Shown: positions 12,871 through 24,490, numbered from the stretch's first letter. The stretch is DNA of 64,000 nucleotides from Crocodylus rhombifer (GCA_038503035.1 JAVSML010024007.1:124001-188000); one strand, 5' to 3'. Notes: generated from the sequence alone by a model not told the origin. Program-made: numbers and translations.

Positions 12871-13029
12871 CTAGTTTATTTCTAGTCCTAGGTAATCCTT
12901 ACATTTAAACAAACCCAACAGAGTAAAACATCTGTCTTATTTCAAGCCATGAAATTTTAACTTTTCATAATGCAGATCTGCACAGAATATAGATCTGGTG
13001 CCAGAGGGACTCCTAACAGAATAAAAGAT

Positions 13030-14025
13030 TGTAGAACCATAGAAAATTGGGTTTGGAAAGGAACTCAGGAGGTTATCTAGTCCAATCCACTTCTCAAAGC
13101 AGGTCAATCCCCACCTAGATCATTCCAGCCAGGGCCTTCTCAAACCTGGCCTTAAAAACCTCCAGGGATCAAGAGTCCACAATCTCTCTGGGTAACTTGT
13201 TCCAGTGCTTTACCACCCTCCTAGTGAGAGAGTTTTTCCTAATATTGAACCTAAACCTCCCATGCCGCAACTTGAGATCATTGATCCTTGTTCTGTCATC
13301 TGCCGCCACTGAGAACAGTCTAGCTCTATCCTCTTTATAACCGCTCTTCGGGTACTTAAAGGCTGCTTTCAAATAACCTCTCAGTCTTATCTTCTCCAAA
13401 CTAAATCAGCTCAGTTCCATCAGCCTCTCTTTGTAAGTCATGTGCCCCAGACCCCTAATAATTTTCATTGCTCTCTGCTGGACTTTCTCCAACTTGTCCA
13501 CAATGTTTTTATAGTGGGGGGCCCAAAATTGGACACAGGACTCCAGATAGGGCCTCAACAGTGCTGAATATAATGGAATAATTACTTCCCTTGATCTGCT
13601 GGCAATGTTTGTACTAATGCAGCTCAGTATGTTGTTAGCCTTCTTGGCAAAAAAGGCATGCTGCTGACTCATCCATCTTATTGTCCACTGTAACCCTCAG
13701 GTCCTTTTCTGCAGAGCTGTTGCTTAGGCAGGCAGTCCCCAGGCTGCAGTGTTCATGGGATTCTTCTGTCCTAAGTGCAGCATTTTGCACTTGTCCTTAT
13801 TGAACCACATGAGATTTCTTTTGGCCCCAAGTCACTTAGAATCCTATCTCTACATTCCAGTGTATCTACTGCACCCTCAGTTTGGTGTCATCAGTGAACT
13901 TGCTTAGGGTACAATTCATCCCATCTTCCAGATCATTAATAAAGACATTGAATGAAAATGGAGTGACCTCTGGGACACTCCACTTGATACCAGCTGCCAG
14001 CTAAACATTGAACCATTGATTACTA
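13030..14025 (-). mobile_element. CR1 LINE copy A, 3' part
   Basis: The lower-coordinate end carries the CR1 3' signature on the minus strand (CATAGAAAATTGGGTTTGG, then a TCTAGTCCAATCC-type block). The body follows the CR1 ORF2 C-terminal region. It is interrupted at about 14025 by a MITE and resumes near 14935. Confidence 0.9.
13169..13672 (-). pseudogene. CR1 ORF2 C-terminal region (reverse-transcriptase distal part), broken
   Basis: Two minus-strand frames, 13406-13672 and then 13169-13399, encode the region downstream of the reverse-transcriptase palm. Visible blocks are [19 protein letters not shown], then [20 protein letters not shown], then the tail block FNIRKNSLTRRVVKHWNKLP. These blocks recur in the same order in the copies at 53586-54773 and 60235-60684. 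The function was target-primed reverse transcription. A stop or frame change near 13400 splits the frame, so this is a dead relic. Confidence 0.85.
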
Positions 14026-14224
14026 GGGCTGTGTGAAATTTCAGCAGCTGTTTCATTTTGGAGTTGTTTCAGGCCATTTCAGTGCCTGAAACACCAAATC
14101 CAAATTGAAACAGAACTCTCAAAAACATCTCTGAAACAAAATAAGGCATTGAAAATGTTTTGAAATGTTTTGGAAAATTTTGGAGTTTTGGAGATGCGCT
14201 TGCAGGGAAACAGACTGCCGCCAT

Positions 14225-14390
14225 GTCACAAAACTCTGCTATACAGGGAGCAGAGATCCATGCCACGGGCCTCCTTATTGCTGCTGCCCACCCTACACTG
14301 CCCCAGCGATGCAGGGCTACAAGGGGTGGGCAGAGGTGGGAAGGAGACCGTGGTGTAGATCTCTGCTCCCTCTGTAGCCAGGTTGCATAG
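14225..14390. repeat. Palindromic module 1
   Basis: The left arm begins with GGGAGCAGAGATCC near 14250 and the right arm ends with GATCTCTGCTCCC near 14371. The arms are complementary over about 55 bp around a short centre near 14308. Confidence 0.8.
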
Positions 14391-14414
14391 CAGGGTAGTG
14401 CTGGTTCCTGCCAT

Positions 14415-14570
14415 GTGACCTGGCTCTGTAGGGAGCAGAGATCTGTGCCAGGATCTCCTCACTGCTGCTGCTCATCCCATGCAGCCCCACATCACCAGGG
14501 TGGGCAGCAGCAGTAAGGAGACCCCTGGCGAGGATCTCTGTTCCCTGTGGAGCCAAGTCATGCAGCAGGG
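14415..14570. repeat. Palindromic module 2
   Basis: The left arm starts near 14425 with GGGAGCAGAGATCTG and the right arm ends near 14551 with GATCTCTGTTCCC. The arms are complementary over about 60 bp. A third left arm with ATCAGAGATCTGCAC starts near 14618 without a full partner. Confidence 0.8.
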
Positions 14571-14934
14571 GCCAGCAGGCTTGCTCGCTCCTCTGCACTG
14601 CTTCCTTGCCATGTGACCTGGTGTGACGGGGATCAGAGATCTGCACACGGGTGCACGGGTCTCCTTGACTGCATGGAAGGCAATGGTCCTCCCCCTCCAT
14701 CTCCCCTGGATGAGCCACCGATGACCCCAGCCTTCTCCCTGCTGGGGCTCTGTAGTCCTTGCCCCCAAACTCTGCCCAGCTGGGTAAGACTGTGCAAAGC
14801 TTCTCTTACAACCCATTTGAAATGTCTTCAGCTGAAACAAAACAGGTCAGTGATCTGAAACACTGAAACGAATCACTGTCTTCCAAGATGGGCGAATCTG
14901 AAACCAAATTGAAACACAGCCATTTTATGCAACT

Positions 14935-15780
14935 ATTGATTTCTACCCATTGAGCCTGATGATCCAGACAGTTTTCTATCCACCGTACAATCCATTCATC
15001 CAACCAACCCATACTTCCTCAGCTTGCTTGCAGGAATGCTGTGAAAGACTGTAGCAAAAGCCTTACTAAAGTCAAGGTATATTATGTCCACTGCTTTCCC
15101 CACATCCACAGAACCAGTCATCTCATCATAGAAAGCAATCAGGTTGGTCATGCATGACTTGTCTTTGGTAAATCCATACTGACTAATCACCTTCTCCATC
15201 TCCAAGTGCTTAGAATGGATTCTTTGAGGACCTACTCCATGATTTTTCTGGGGATTGAGGTGAAGTTGACAGATCTGTAGTTCCATGGCTCGCTCCTCCT
15301 TTTTTCTTAAGAATGGCCACTATATTTGCCCTTTTCCAGTCATCTGGGACCTCCCCTGATTGCCACAAGTTTTCAAAGCTAATGATCAGTACTCTTCAGT
15401 CACACCAGCCAGCTCCCTCATCACCCTTGGATGCATCCCGTTTGACTCCATGGACTTGTACATGTCCAGCATTTCAAAATAGTCCCTAACCTGTTCTTTA
15501 ATCCCTGGAGGCTTTCACCACTTCTTGTTACCCATCATGTCCCTTGCTAACTGTAACTACAATAGTGTTTTGGCCATCCTGACTTTGTCCCCCTATGCCC
15601 AAGCAATATGCTTATACTCCTTCCGCACTGTTTGTCCAAGTTTTGACTTGTAATCTTCCTTTTTGTGTTTAAGCTCTCTGCTAAGCCAAGCTGGTCGCTT
15701 GCCACATTTCCTATTCTTGCACATCAAGATGGTTTATTCCTGTACCCTCAGTAAGGTTTCTTTAAAATGCAATGTTCAGT
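14935..15780 (-). mobile_element. CR1 LINE copy A, 5' part of the surviving copy
   Basis: After the MITE the CR1 order resumes with the block around TTTTCTATCCACCGTACAATC and continues through the reverse-transcriptase core to sequence just upstream of it. A minus-strand frame at 14996-15286 contains the motif IIYLDFSKAF, the first catalytic-aspartate block of the palm. The part near 15480-15540 is shorter than in copy G, which points to an internal deletion. The element is 5'-truncated near 15780. Confidence 0.85.
14996..15286 (-). pseudogene. CR1 ORF2 reverse-transcriptase core fragment
   Basis: The 96-residue frame contains QYGFTKDKSCMTNLIAFYDE followed by DIIYLDFSKAF. These are the fingers and first palm block of a CR1-clade reverse transcriptase. 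The PQGS and FADD-type blocks that should follow lie beyond the frame break. The protein would have copied LINE RNA at a nicked target. The upstream part is out of frame, so this copy cannot make a working enzyme. Confidence 0.85.
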
Positions 15781-15784
15781 AAAG

Positions 15785-16430
15785 ATCCCCATTGTGCATA
15801 GGTGATTCACAAGGGATATCCACAAGCCAAGCTTAGCCCCTCAGAAAGGCTGTTTGAAACAAACATAAGGTCTGAAAAACTAGAATATCATGTCTACAAA
15901 ATAAAGCTTGATCAGGAAGAGAAAAATAGAACATGAAAAGCAAAGGACTATGTAGCATGTGACATTGTGTAATGCTAGACAATCTAAGAAGTTGCCTGCT
16001 CTGAAGTAACATCTCAATCTCTCTAATTTCAGAATTATTAAAACTGTTATTTTCAAACTCAGAAAAATACTGTTCCTTGCTGACTACTAAGGACACACAC
16101 CAAGTTTGAAGTTTTGGGTCTAGATTTTGTTTTGTGTTCCAACCCCTTTTTTTGCCATTTTAGTGAACCCCAGGGGCTGAGAAACCACTCAGTTTCTCCT
16201 AATGTGTGGGAAACTGAGAAGGTAACAGGTCAATTCCATCCAATGTGACATGGAGGAGTAATCTGAGAACTGTGCGCTCTAGCTGTCTCCATTTACCATG
16301 TAGTTTTCTGTGAGATTAGTTACAGGTACAGATTGACCCAGAGAATTAGAAAGCCATCACAAGTTCATTCACTTTTTGTGGTTTCTTACCTCAGCAAGCT
16401 ATATTGGTGTCAGGCCATAACCTTGAACCC
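15785..16430. other. No feature recognised
   Basis: Unassigned sequence between the CR1 and the degenerate tandem region. No known domain is visible in the short frames. Confidence 0.45.
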
Positions 16431-16439
16431 AGAGCCTTT

Positions 16440-17000
16440 GCCTGTGTGCAGCAGCTCGCTCCAGTCTGTCACCTTCCCTACAGAACACAAGGCAGATGCA
16501 GGTGGCTAGAATCCTCCACCGGGCCTAAGCGCACATCCACACCAGAGTGGCCAGCCAAGGTCAGCTGACCTCTTACCACTTCCTAGATAAGTCCCTGACC
16601 CAGAAGATGAAGTGTCTAGACAGCAAGGCTCAACCTTGTAGCTAGGATTCTGCATCCTTGGCTTGTTCTGCTGTTGACTGATGGATTCCTAGGATACCTG
16701 ACTTGTTTACCCTCCTGACCTTGCTGACTACCTGGCCCTCTGGTTACCCAGCCTGACACTGGACTTACCTCCTGGATATCTGATCCAGCTAGGTTCTTGA
16801 CCTTGCTCTCTGCCTGACCCTCTGGATGCTTCACCTAGCTCTGGCCTGACCTGGATAGCTCCCTGACCCCACAGTGTACCTGATCCTCTCAATCCCCAAC
16901 TCAGTTCCTTGAACAGATCTCTTGGATTCTGACTTCCTGACTTTGCACGATCCTAAGCTGACTCCTAGACCTGGCTATCCACAGCCCAGCATGACAGTCT
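16440..17000. repeat. Degenerate CTGACC-type tandem array
   Basis: Short imperfect units containing CTGACC(T/C)TG, CCTGG and CTGGAT recur every roughly 20-26 bp. The plus strand is C/T-biased. Arrays of this kind occur in LTR or satellite parts of reptile transposons, but I cannot name the family. The minus-strand frame at 16616-16834 is a composition artefact. Confidence 0.5.
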
Positions 17001-17039
17001 CATGGATGGACTGATCTCAGCACAGGAGAAAATAGCCTA

Positions 17040-20000
17040 AGAGATCAACTGATAAGTGCAAAGCTGATATTTGTTTTTGTTTTGCCTTTTTTTTTTATTT
17101 CCATGCTTGCTTAATACTTGCAAATACTTGACTTGATGTATCTGTCCTAACTTTCTCCTAAAATTTTTTGGGGGTAAAATGGATTATGCTACTTCAGTGG
17201 TAGTTCCAGTGATGTTGATTTGGATGAATAAAATAAGTAAAATACTTCCCTGCCCCCTCACCCACTGGATTCAGCACACATCTCGTCAGTTTGTCTGTGC
17301 ATAAAATTCTTAGACTGAATAGTACAATGCACTGTGATATCTGTATTATACATATTGTATATTTTTCAAAATACTTCCATTACCTCTCTTCCTAACATTC
17401 TTTTTTGGGGAGGCTGAACATAGAGGAGAAACCATATCATAAATCAAACAATTTTTGCATTATAAATTATAAAAAGCATTTGATCTTTTGATCTTAAAAC
17501 TGCAAAACCTAAATGCTTTTACTTCCTGGCTTGAATCCCAGACTCCAAATGTCATTCAAAGGATACATTTTCATGATATATTGTCTGATATTCAACATCC
17601 TTTTATAAATCTGTATTTTTTATTATTGGTACTGCTTATGAGCTTTCTCATATGTGACTACTGACAATTTCCTTTTGTGTGAGAGAAATACTGGAACTAA
17701 TTAAAATATCTTTTCAGAGAGGAAGTATCGCTATAGAAATGTCAATTGTATTTGAAAAAAAACTTGCAGAAACCAAAATTAAGCATGGAGCAAGTCATCT
17801 GTCTGTATTGCTAGCTGAACCAACAGATTTTCTTCAGTCCCTGAACAAAATGTCAATACTTTAGATCACAGAGTATCATGAATACTTGATAAACCTCCAG
17901 CAGCAACACTTGTGTAAAAAACCTTGCTAATATTTACACTAGCAGAAATACCTCAGGTTTTAACCAATCTCAGTGTTCTGACTAAAAAATAGTGTTGCTT
18001 TGTATTTTTCTTATCCTGGCACAGCTTCTTATTTTCTATTTCTATTCCCCTAAATTTCAGAATGTAAATTTTATTCAGGGCAAATTCTCATAACGATTAA
18101 TGAATAAATAGAAAAGGCTGTGATTGTACACACACAAACCTGCAGAACAAATGATTTAAGTAGGCATTATGAAAATATTTAGTTTCAACCAGCTGTATTT
18201 TAATGAGAATAGCAGAAAATTGATATATTGCAACTTGTTTTAATATTACCACGTAACGCAGCTTAGCAAAATTGTCATGAAAATTTACCAGCCCAGATGC
18301 AAATATCTGTTTTGCTGTCTTTTACCATAATGATGGATAATGATGGGAGAAATAAACTAACGATATTTATTTACATCACAAAATATTCCTTCTGCTGGCA
18401 GGTGGGCAGGTATAATTTCCTAAGATGCTATAATATGAATTTATTATCTGCAAATGTGGGTTTACTTTTTTACTTCACATAAGACTGATGTAAGAATCTT
18501 GCTCTGTAACTCCACTATTTTATTATACGTATACTGATAAAAGTAAAAATATCATACAAGAGAAGTGTTGTCCATATGCATGTATAATAGAAAGGGTGTT
18601 GCTGAAAGCTGCTATTCTGTGTTTATTTCTGATTGTGGCAAGGTTATACACATATATACATACGATATGATTATGAAAGGCACTAAAATGATAAAAGTGT
18701 TTAAGTGTGTGTTTAATTCCGTGTGTGTGTATGGAATTGACAACTATGTATATATATACACACATATACATGCATGCATGCACACACATATGCATGCACA
18801 TAGAATTGACAACTATGCTTTAACGCCTTAATTAATACTTTTATCACTTTAATAGTATTTTTCATAATCAATTTCCCATTAATAGAAATAGCATGTTTAG
18901 GTTACAGCTTTATGTATAGGTGGAGTAATCTTATAAAGGCTCCCAGGTCTGGGTACTATTCTACCTATTAGGTATATAAGAGGACTTGGGGTCTCAGTGA
19001 GATCCTGTTCCATGCTGGTTGAGTCCCTGAAACTGCATTTATTTTTTAAAGCACTAGCATCTTACCCTTCAGAATGAGTCACAAAACAGCAGTGAGGAGG
19101 TGGCGGGGGAGGGAGCAATCCTATATATTAACAGTTTTTCAGGGGCTCCTTGAATCTATCTTGGCAAGTCCTGACAAAAATAAACTCCATTCCCACACAA
19201 AACACTATGTTTAACACACATACATCCTCTCCCAGATCAGTGAAAAGTATCCCAACAAAATCCATGCAATGGGGAACACTGGCTTTTTAGATTTATATTA
19301 TTTGACAATGTAGACATACTGGAGATGCAGAAACTGAAGGATTGTGAAGGTTTGACTGCCAATGACACACAAAAAATACATATGAGAACTGCATCCTACA
19401 GCAAGGAGGAGCCTGATGAAGACTTGGAAACGGTCCAAGAGAGAGATGGGAAGAGAGAGGGGCATGTATTGGATAAGGTATATTCAGTTAGCGCAGTCCA
19501 GCCAATGTCTACTGAAACAAGAAAGGTATTGTTGTAAGCATGTGTCTGACAAGAACAGAAACTTGGCATAGGAGATTTTTCATGTACATGAAAATGGTAA
19601 AAAAATTATTTTCATATGGGATGATGAGAGCTATTTCTATGATTATTTTAGAAGGCAGCAGTGAACACTAATGTGGGGATTGGGCTCTAGTGTGTATCAG
19701 AGTCCAACAGAAGGATAAAAACTTTCTTGAATTACTAAGAAATCTCATGTGAATATAAATAATATGCTGTGCATGATCACAAGCTGATCTTGTTAATAGA
19801 GAAAGAAAATATTCATTACCTATTGCCTACTGAAGAGAGAAGTACTCTTTTTAATTAATTCATTTATTTATTTATTTTTTGCTCAAAGGCTGAGTGAGAA
19901 CAACAACAGCAATGTCTGAATGAAAATTTACAACAGAAATGACTTTGCTCAAAGAAAATCAAATAACACACAGGAATATTATGCCATGTTTGCTTAGTTA

Positions 20001-21975
20001 AAGTCCAAAGTGAAGATCACATTTTGTTTTGGAAAGTACTGCATTCATTTCTTTTTTAATACTGAAATGCAGCGAGTCTGCTGCTCAATAATGAGGAACA
20101 AATGATATGCTTTGGCTACACCAGGTGCTGTGCAATACAGTAGAAACTGATGCTTGGCAAGGGGAAGTAAAAATGTAAAACACTTGAATGTCCAAAACCT
20201 ATCATTCTTTAGCTAATTTGTCTATGCATAACTACAACAACATATAATTTGAGCATTTTTTTTCCTGAGGCAGGAGACGGATCTAAAACATACAAAAGAA
20301 AGAACGCTTCACACTGTTGAGTTTTGGTGAGGCCTAAGATGGTGCTGATTTTTTTCATAACTTCTATGGAAGCCATTCTCAGATTTCATTTTAATGAAAG
20401 TCCTATGAACATTCTGAATATATGGCAGACTGCTACCCTAACTTTTTGAGTTACTGTTCTCAAATGATGTTTGACGCCCTGAGCCATTTGCTTCTTTTAA
20501 ACATCCCATGGCACTCTTATTAGAGAAGGAATTTCCAGGCACAGTCCTATCCAAATTTCAGGTTACATCTATTTTCCTTAATTGCTTCTGCCATTTCATA
20601 GAAAGTGTTATCATCAGTTTAACCTAGGGGCAGGTTATCCCCAACATTACATTGTATGTTGTTCATTTACTCCAGTATGAAGTGTGAATAAAAAATTGCT
20701 AAATAAGAATAGTAAGAAGTTAAACTTGCTGAACGCTAATGTGACTATACAAGTTTCAGGAGCAAGGTTAAATGGGTTTGTGGTGCTGTTTTACATTGCC
20801 TATGTTTCATCCATCTTAGCAAGTATTCTGCTCAACTCTGAGCTACTAGTTTACTTACAAAAGCAGAGCCAATTACTGATCTCTATACAATTGCTGAAGT
20901 TTATTTTGACTTAACCTATTTTAAACACATGCCTGATCTTAGATTGTATTTATTATTTCCTTCCATCAACCTCATCATACATGATGAACTTTCAGAAATC
21001 TAGGTATTTCAAATTTGGTGTTTTAGTAGTTGCTTTCAGTTGTATGTTCTCTGCATGTGTTTTATTTTACTTATCTTTTTGTTTAAAAAAAAATAGACAA
21101 ATTACAAATTAGCTTTGACAGCCATGAAAAAAGCGTTTAGGGAGAAATGTGTTACTTTTTATGCATGTAAATTGCAATTTCACAGATACTGTAAGTGGTA
21201 TTTTTGGCACTTACAGGATATAATTCTAACACCCTGTAGAGTGGGACATGTAAAAGTGCATGTGTAGATGGAGAGTGCTCAGTCCTTAGAAGGCTATGTG
21301 CTGGCCAGGGGTAGCTACATGGCCATGTGCATACATAAATCCCATGGAAAAAATGAAGAGAAGGTTGCTGAGTGCCTAGGGAACTCACTCACAAAGCAAG
21401 AGATCCAAATTTTAGGCCCACCTTATCTATAGGAATTGATGTTACAGGTTAGGCATTTCCTGTATCCTCACCGGCCTTCCTCTTGAAGCTGAGTCATTGG
21501 AAAACATGAATGATGAGCAATGGGCAGCTTTTTCCTTACTGGGAGCAAGGGTTTAGACTAGAGCCGAAGGCTTCTCGCCTTCTAAGGTAGCATCCATCTC
21601 CCTACACCATTTACCCTTTTGGCTCCACAAATCTCCTTCTCTTAGCTGTCAAGGTGACCAGTTTCAAAATGAGGGCTGAACATGCAAGGCAATGGGTATA
21701 GCACTACCCATTCTGGAAAGATGGTACAAAATGGGTTCCAACCAACCTTGTTAAGAGGATAGCTGGAATCTGGGTCTCACGTCTTACTTCAGTGCCCTAA
21801 CTGCTCTACTATTAGGATTAAAACAGAAACAGTCTTTGTATTCCAACAGCTAAGATCTGCTGGCCCTGGGGTTTTACCAGGCAGAATGTAGTGACTTTTA
21901 AGTCATCCGGTGTATGCTTATACATAGCTGTGTACCTATCTCGCCAGTGCATAGCCTACTGAAGGTGTGCAGTAA
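17040..21975. other. Long AT-rich stretch with no recognised gene
   Basis: I see no transposon termini or exons I can name. Simple repeats are a (TG/TA/CA) microsatellite at about 18718-18800 and a (TTTA)n tract at about 19863-19875. The plus frames at 17679-17864 and 19325-19537 have ordinary composition but match no family I know and lack clear splice context. Confidence 0.45.
18718..18800. repeat. Compound TG/TA/CATG microsatellite
   Basis: GTGTGTGTGT is followed by TATATATATA, ACACACAT and repeated CATG units. Both strands give cysteine-, histidine- or methionine-rich frames that are simple-repeat translations, not genes. Confidence 0.85.
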
Positions 21976-21978
21976 TTA

Positions 21979-22055
21979 TAGAATCATAGAAAATGAGGGT
22001 TGGAAGGGACCTCAGGAGGTCATTTAATCCAACCTGCTGTTTAAAGAAGGAATGT
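21979..22055 (-). mobile_element. CR1 3' tail fragment
   Basis: AGAATCATAGAAAATGAGGG, GGAAGGGACCTCAGGAGGTC and the following TTTAATCCAACC block are the reverse complement of the conserved CR1 3' end. Only about 75 bp remain, as expected of severe 5' truncation. Confidence 0.9.
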
Positions 22056-22865
22056 CCCCAAGACCAAGCCGGAGCCAGAGCCAGAGACTAAGACTGAGAC
22101 CAATACCAGCATGGAGTCTGCATCCCCTTCAAGAGCATCAGTCATAACCCCTCCCTACCACCACCACCATGACAACAAGCAGCACCAGCATGACAGTCTC
22201 CTTCACCCCCATTTCACTTCCCATCCTGAGCCTTGTAGTGCCAGAGGAAGAGCTGGAGCTGGATCTGAGTGCCATAGCAAGGGAAGGAGAGGGAATGTGT
22301 GCTCCATACCTCTCAAGTTTTGCCTAGAGACAGGTCCCCTTCCCCAGAAGGCTCTTTGGAAGAGGCTGAGATAGAAGTTGTGGAGGGAAGTGGCTCAGCT
22401 GAGTCTACTCCTTCTGTTGCTGTGCCTCTGTCTGCTGAGAAGGGGGAAAAGTCAGCATCTGCACATACACCTGCACCCCAGAAGTATGTGGGTAGTGTGG
22501 TATGGGATCATTTTTCAGCTGGCAGGTGATCTCACATAAGCTATCTACCTGTGCCGCTGAGTCAAAACCAGCTGTGGCAGGGAACAAAACACATGAGCAC
22601 CACCCCCTTGCATGCTGATACATCTCCACAGGCACCACCCCTTTCCACTTGCTCCTCCTCAGCCTGGCACCAGTGAGCGCATGCTCAAAAAGAAGTCCCC
22701 CTCTTCCTCCAAAGCCCCTGAGCCCCTGAAGCAGAGGCAGGGCACCCTGAAGCAGTGGGGGAAAGATGGACAGAAAAGGAAGTGCGTTGCAAAGGCGAGC
22801 AAAATCACCCAGACCACCATTGGAAAAGTGGTCTGTGAAAAGTGGTTTGTACATTTCCTTTGAGT
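22056..22865 (+). pseudogene. Degraded hAT transposase (BED-finger, N-terminal part)
   Basis: The plus-strand frame ending at 22529 contains GSVVWDHF, the start of a BED zinc finger as in hAT transposases and ZBED proteins. The reading then breaks at a stop. Just downstream, in the frame of 22612-22863, come QGTLKQWGKDGQKRK and AKASKITQTTIGKVVCEKW. Their order and spacing resemble the segment after the BED finger in hAT transposases, where a Thr-Leu block precedes an Ala-Lys-Ala-x-x-Ile-Thr block. Such proteins bind element ends and catalyse cut-and-paste transposition. The catalytic DDE region is not visible, so the gene is truncated as well as frame-shifted. Identification rests on motif pattern only. 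Confidence 0.55.
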
Positions 22866-22899
22866 ATCAGGCCTGAGAGACTGGAGACAGGTGGTATTC

Positions 22900-23130
22900 T
22901 GTTCTTGTCTTTGATCGACGTTTTGGGTTGTACTTATTTTGGTGTGCTTGGTGTCACCTATTTATTTTCCATCAGGGCACCATGAGATAGGTATTGTGAA
23001 GATATCTCCATACTGGAGATACTGTTGGCAGGTTTTGCATGTCTTGTCATGGCATGGTCTGGATCTATTTGGTGTGTTTTGGGCTGTAGAAAGCTGGCTT
23101 CTGGTGATGAGGCTATTGAGGTTCAGTGCT
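22900..23130 (-). mobile_element. Penelope-like fragment, minus orientation (candidate)
   Basis: The block around GTTTTGGGCTGTAGAAAGC to GAGGCTATTGAGGTTCAGTG resembles a repeat common in crocodilian and turtle genomes that I associate with the distal coding region of Penelope-like elements. It lies in opposite orientation to the piece that follows at 23150. This is family recognition from memory and not provable here. Confidence 0.4.
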
Positions 23131-23149
23131 TGTTTGAATTTACAAATGA

Positions 23150-23602
23150 CTTTTCACAGACAAGCCTATGAACTGTACTTTATCAACCTTCTAGGTACAG
23201 ACATTCATGGACTCAATGTAGACATTGGAATTCTGACACACTACAACATGCTGGACATCTGACTTCCTAGGTACCTCTCCACTTTTACCTGCTACATCCC
23301 CCTTAAACTCCCCCGAACCCAGACTTTCCCTCACCCCCCGATACCTCCATTTCCATTTTCACTGACTGGCTTTCTTGCCTGCATTGCATGCCAGCCTCTG
23401 GCTGCTTTACTATTCCTTGCATCCAGGAAGAGCACACACAGAAACTGCAGGTGCTTCCTTAGCCTGACAAAGGGTTTTTCAACCTGACAGCTTGCTAAGA
23501 TGTATTCAATTGGTCTAATAAGAGATACCAGATTGACCCAAATAACCTTGCCTACTAGTGCCAGGTCCTTAGACCAACACGGCTACAACCTACACCACTA
23601 GC
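23150..23602 (+). mobile_element. Penelope-like 3' fragment with hammerhead-like relic
   Basis: The fragment runs from the block around GGAATTCTGACACACTACAAC to the end CCAACACGGCTACAACC. Near its end it has the order CTGACAAAG, then ACAGCTTGC, then GGTCTAATAAGAGATACC, an arrangement repeated in the copies near 24922, 40866 and 45523. In intact relatives this order is CTGANGA, stem, GAAAGCTTGC, then GGTCTAATAAAAGATA, which contains a hammerhead core. Here the core bases are mutated. Confidence 0.55.
23463..23495 (+). ncRNA. Degraded hammerhead-ribozyme-like motif
   Basis: CTGACAA stands in place of the core CUGANGA, then AGGGTTTTTCAACCT as a possible stem II, then GACAG in place of GAAAG. 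The required core adenosines or guanosines are altered in both halves, so it is probably inactive. Confidence 0.35.
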
Positions 23603-23603
23603 A

Positions 23604-24393
23604 CTTGTCCCTGGTCAGCTGACCGGAAGGAGCCGGGGCACATCTAAGCTCCAAGGCTGGGGCTGGCAGGGAGAGTTCTCTGGCAGCTGCTGGAGAAGAA
23701 GCTCCTGCAGGAAAGGAAAGAAAGGCTCTGTCACAGTTTGGCTGCCTGAGATGCTGCTAATGCTACTGTGCTGCTTACTTACCTGTTGTTATTTAAAGTG
23801 GTGGACCAGGATGAGGCTGTAGGGGAGGAGGAGACCTCATTGGGGCATATTATATTGTTGTGTAGAGGCCCCAGCAGCAGTGAGGGTGTGCCTTAACACA
23901 CAAATACAGTCACACATGTCATGAGTTTTGCTTGTCAGCAGTTTAAGGTGCAGTTTCCCAGAAACCCCTGCATCTATTTCCTTGAAACTCAAAAGACTTC
24001 ATGACCTTAGCAGTGGGGGCTACCTTGCCTGCTGTTTTCACCCCACTGCACCTTAACACACACACGTGACACACATTTTGCTTGTCAGTACCTTGAGGTG
24101 CAGTTTCCCAGAAACCCCTGCATCTATCTCCTTGAAACTTGACAAGCTTTGTGGCCTCAGCAGGGACTATTGTTTCTGGTGTTTTCATTTGAATTAGGCA
24201 CGGAATTACAAAGCTAGAGACATTTTTGTGATTCCCCATTATAGCCTATGGGGGAAACATCAAAATGCGTTGAAATAGTGAAACAGTTTTGACAAAACAA
24301 AAGGGAACAGTACTTTGAAACAGCAAAATGAAACACTGTCCCTTAGAAATGGCAAAACAGAAGTTGAAACGGAATGGTGCTGTTTTGCACAGC
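23604..24393 (-). mobile_element. TIR MITE of the AGGGCTGTGCAAAA family
   Basis: The upper end reads TTTTGCACAGCCCTA, the reverse complement of the left end of the element at 41204. Shared internal blocks include TTTCTGGGAAACTGCACCTC and GGCTATAATGGGGAATCA (plus strand at 41204, reversed here). The lower boundary is uncertain. A direct duplication of about 150-160 bp starts at 23891 and again at 24051. The minus-strand frame at 23943-24239 repeats FQGDRCRGFWETAP-like residues because of that duplication and is not a gene. Confidence 0.6.
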
Positions 24394-24490
24394 CCTATAG
24401 TGGAGGGCAACGAAAATGGTGAGGGGGCTGGGGCAAATATCTTATGAGGAGAGGCTGAGGGAACTTGGCTTACTTAGTCTACGAAAGAGA
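24392..24490 (+). mobile_element. CR1 fragment (C)
   Basis: GGAGGGCAACGAAAATGGTG and TATGAGGAGAGGCTGAGGGA are plus-strand CR1 sequence, from the part coding for the YEERL block seen in other copies. Both ends are lost; the left boundary coincides with the MITE end. Confidence 0.8.

Larger units (their letters stand above)
14026..14921. mobile_element. TIR element (MITE) nested in CR1 copy A, with palindromic modules
   Basis: The left end is AGGGCTGTGTGAAATTTC. The reverse complement of the right end is GGCTGTGTTTCAATTTGG. The flanking LINE is duplicated around the insertion, with ATTGATTACTA on the left and ATTGATTTCTA on the right. There is no transposase. The interior holds a head-to-tail array with a period near 190 bp, each unit forming a hairpin. 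The end sequence is related to that of the elements at 23604-24393 and 41204-41835. Confidence 0.75.

Noticed and set aside
14026..14921. Possible CRISPR-like array because of regularly spaced repeats
   Set aside because: Units are about 190 bp, imperfect and palindromic inside a TIR element in a vertebrate-type genome; there are no spacers or cas genes.
18523..18831. Cysteine/methionine-rich open frames on both strands
   Set aside because: They are translations of a TG/CATG microsatellite.
19325..19537. 70-residue plus frame with ordinary composition, considered as a host exon
   Set aside because: No recognised domain, no clear acceptor or donor pair, and no neighbouring exon to support it.
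23943..24239. 98-residue minus frame with internal repeat
   Set aside because: The repeat in the protein comes from a duplicated MITE segment. The same residues appear in another MITE at 41416-41601, so it is repeat DNA and not a protein family.
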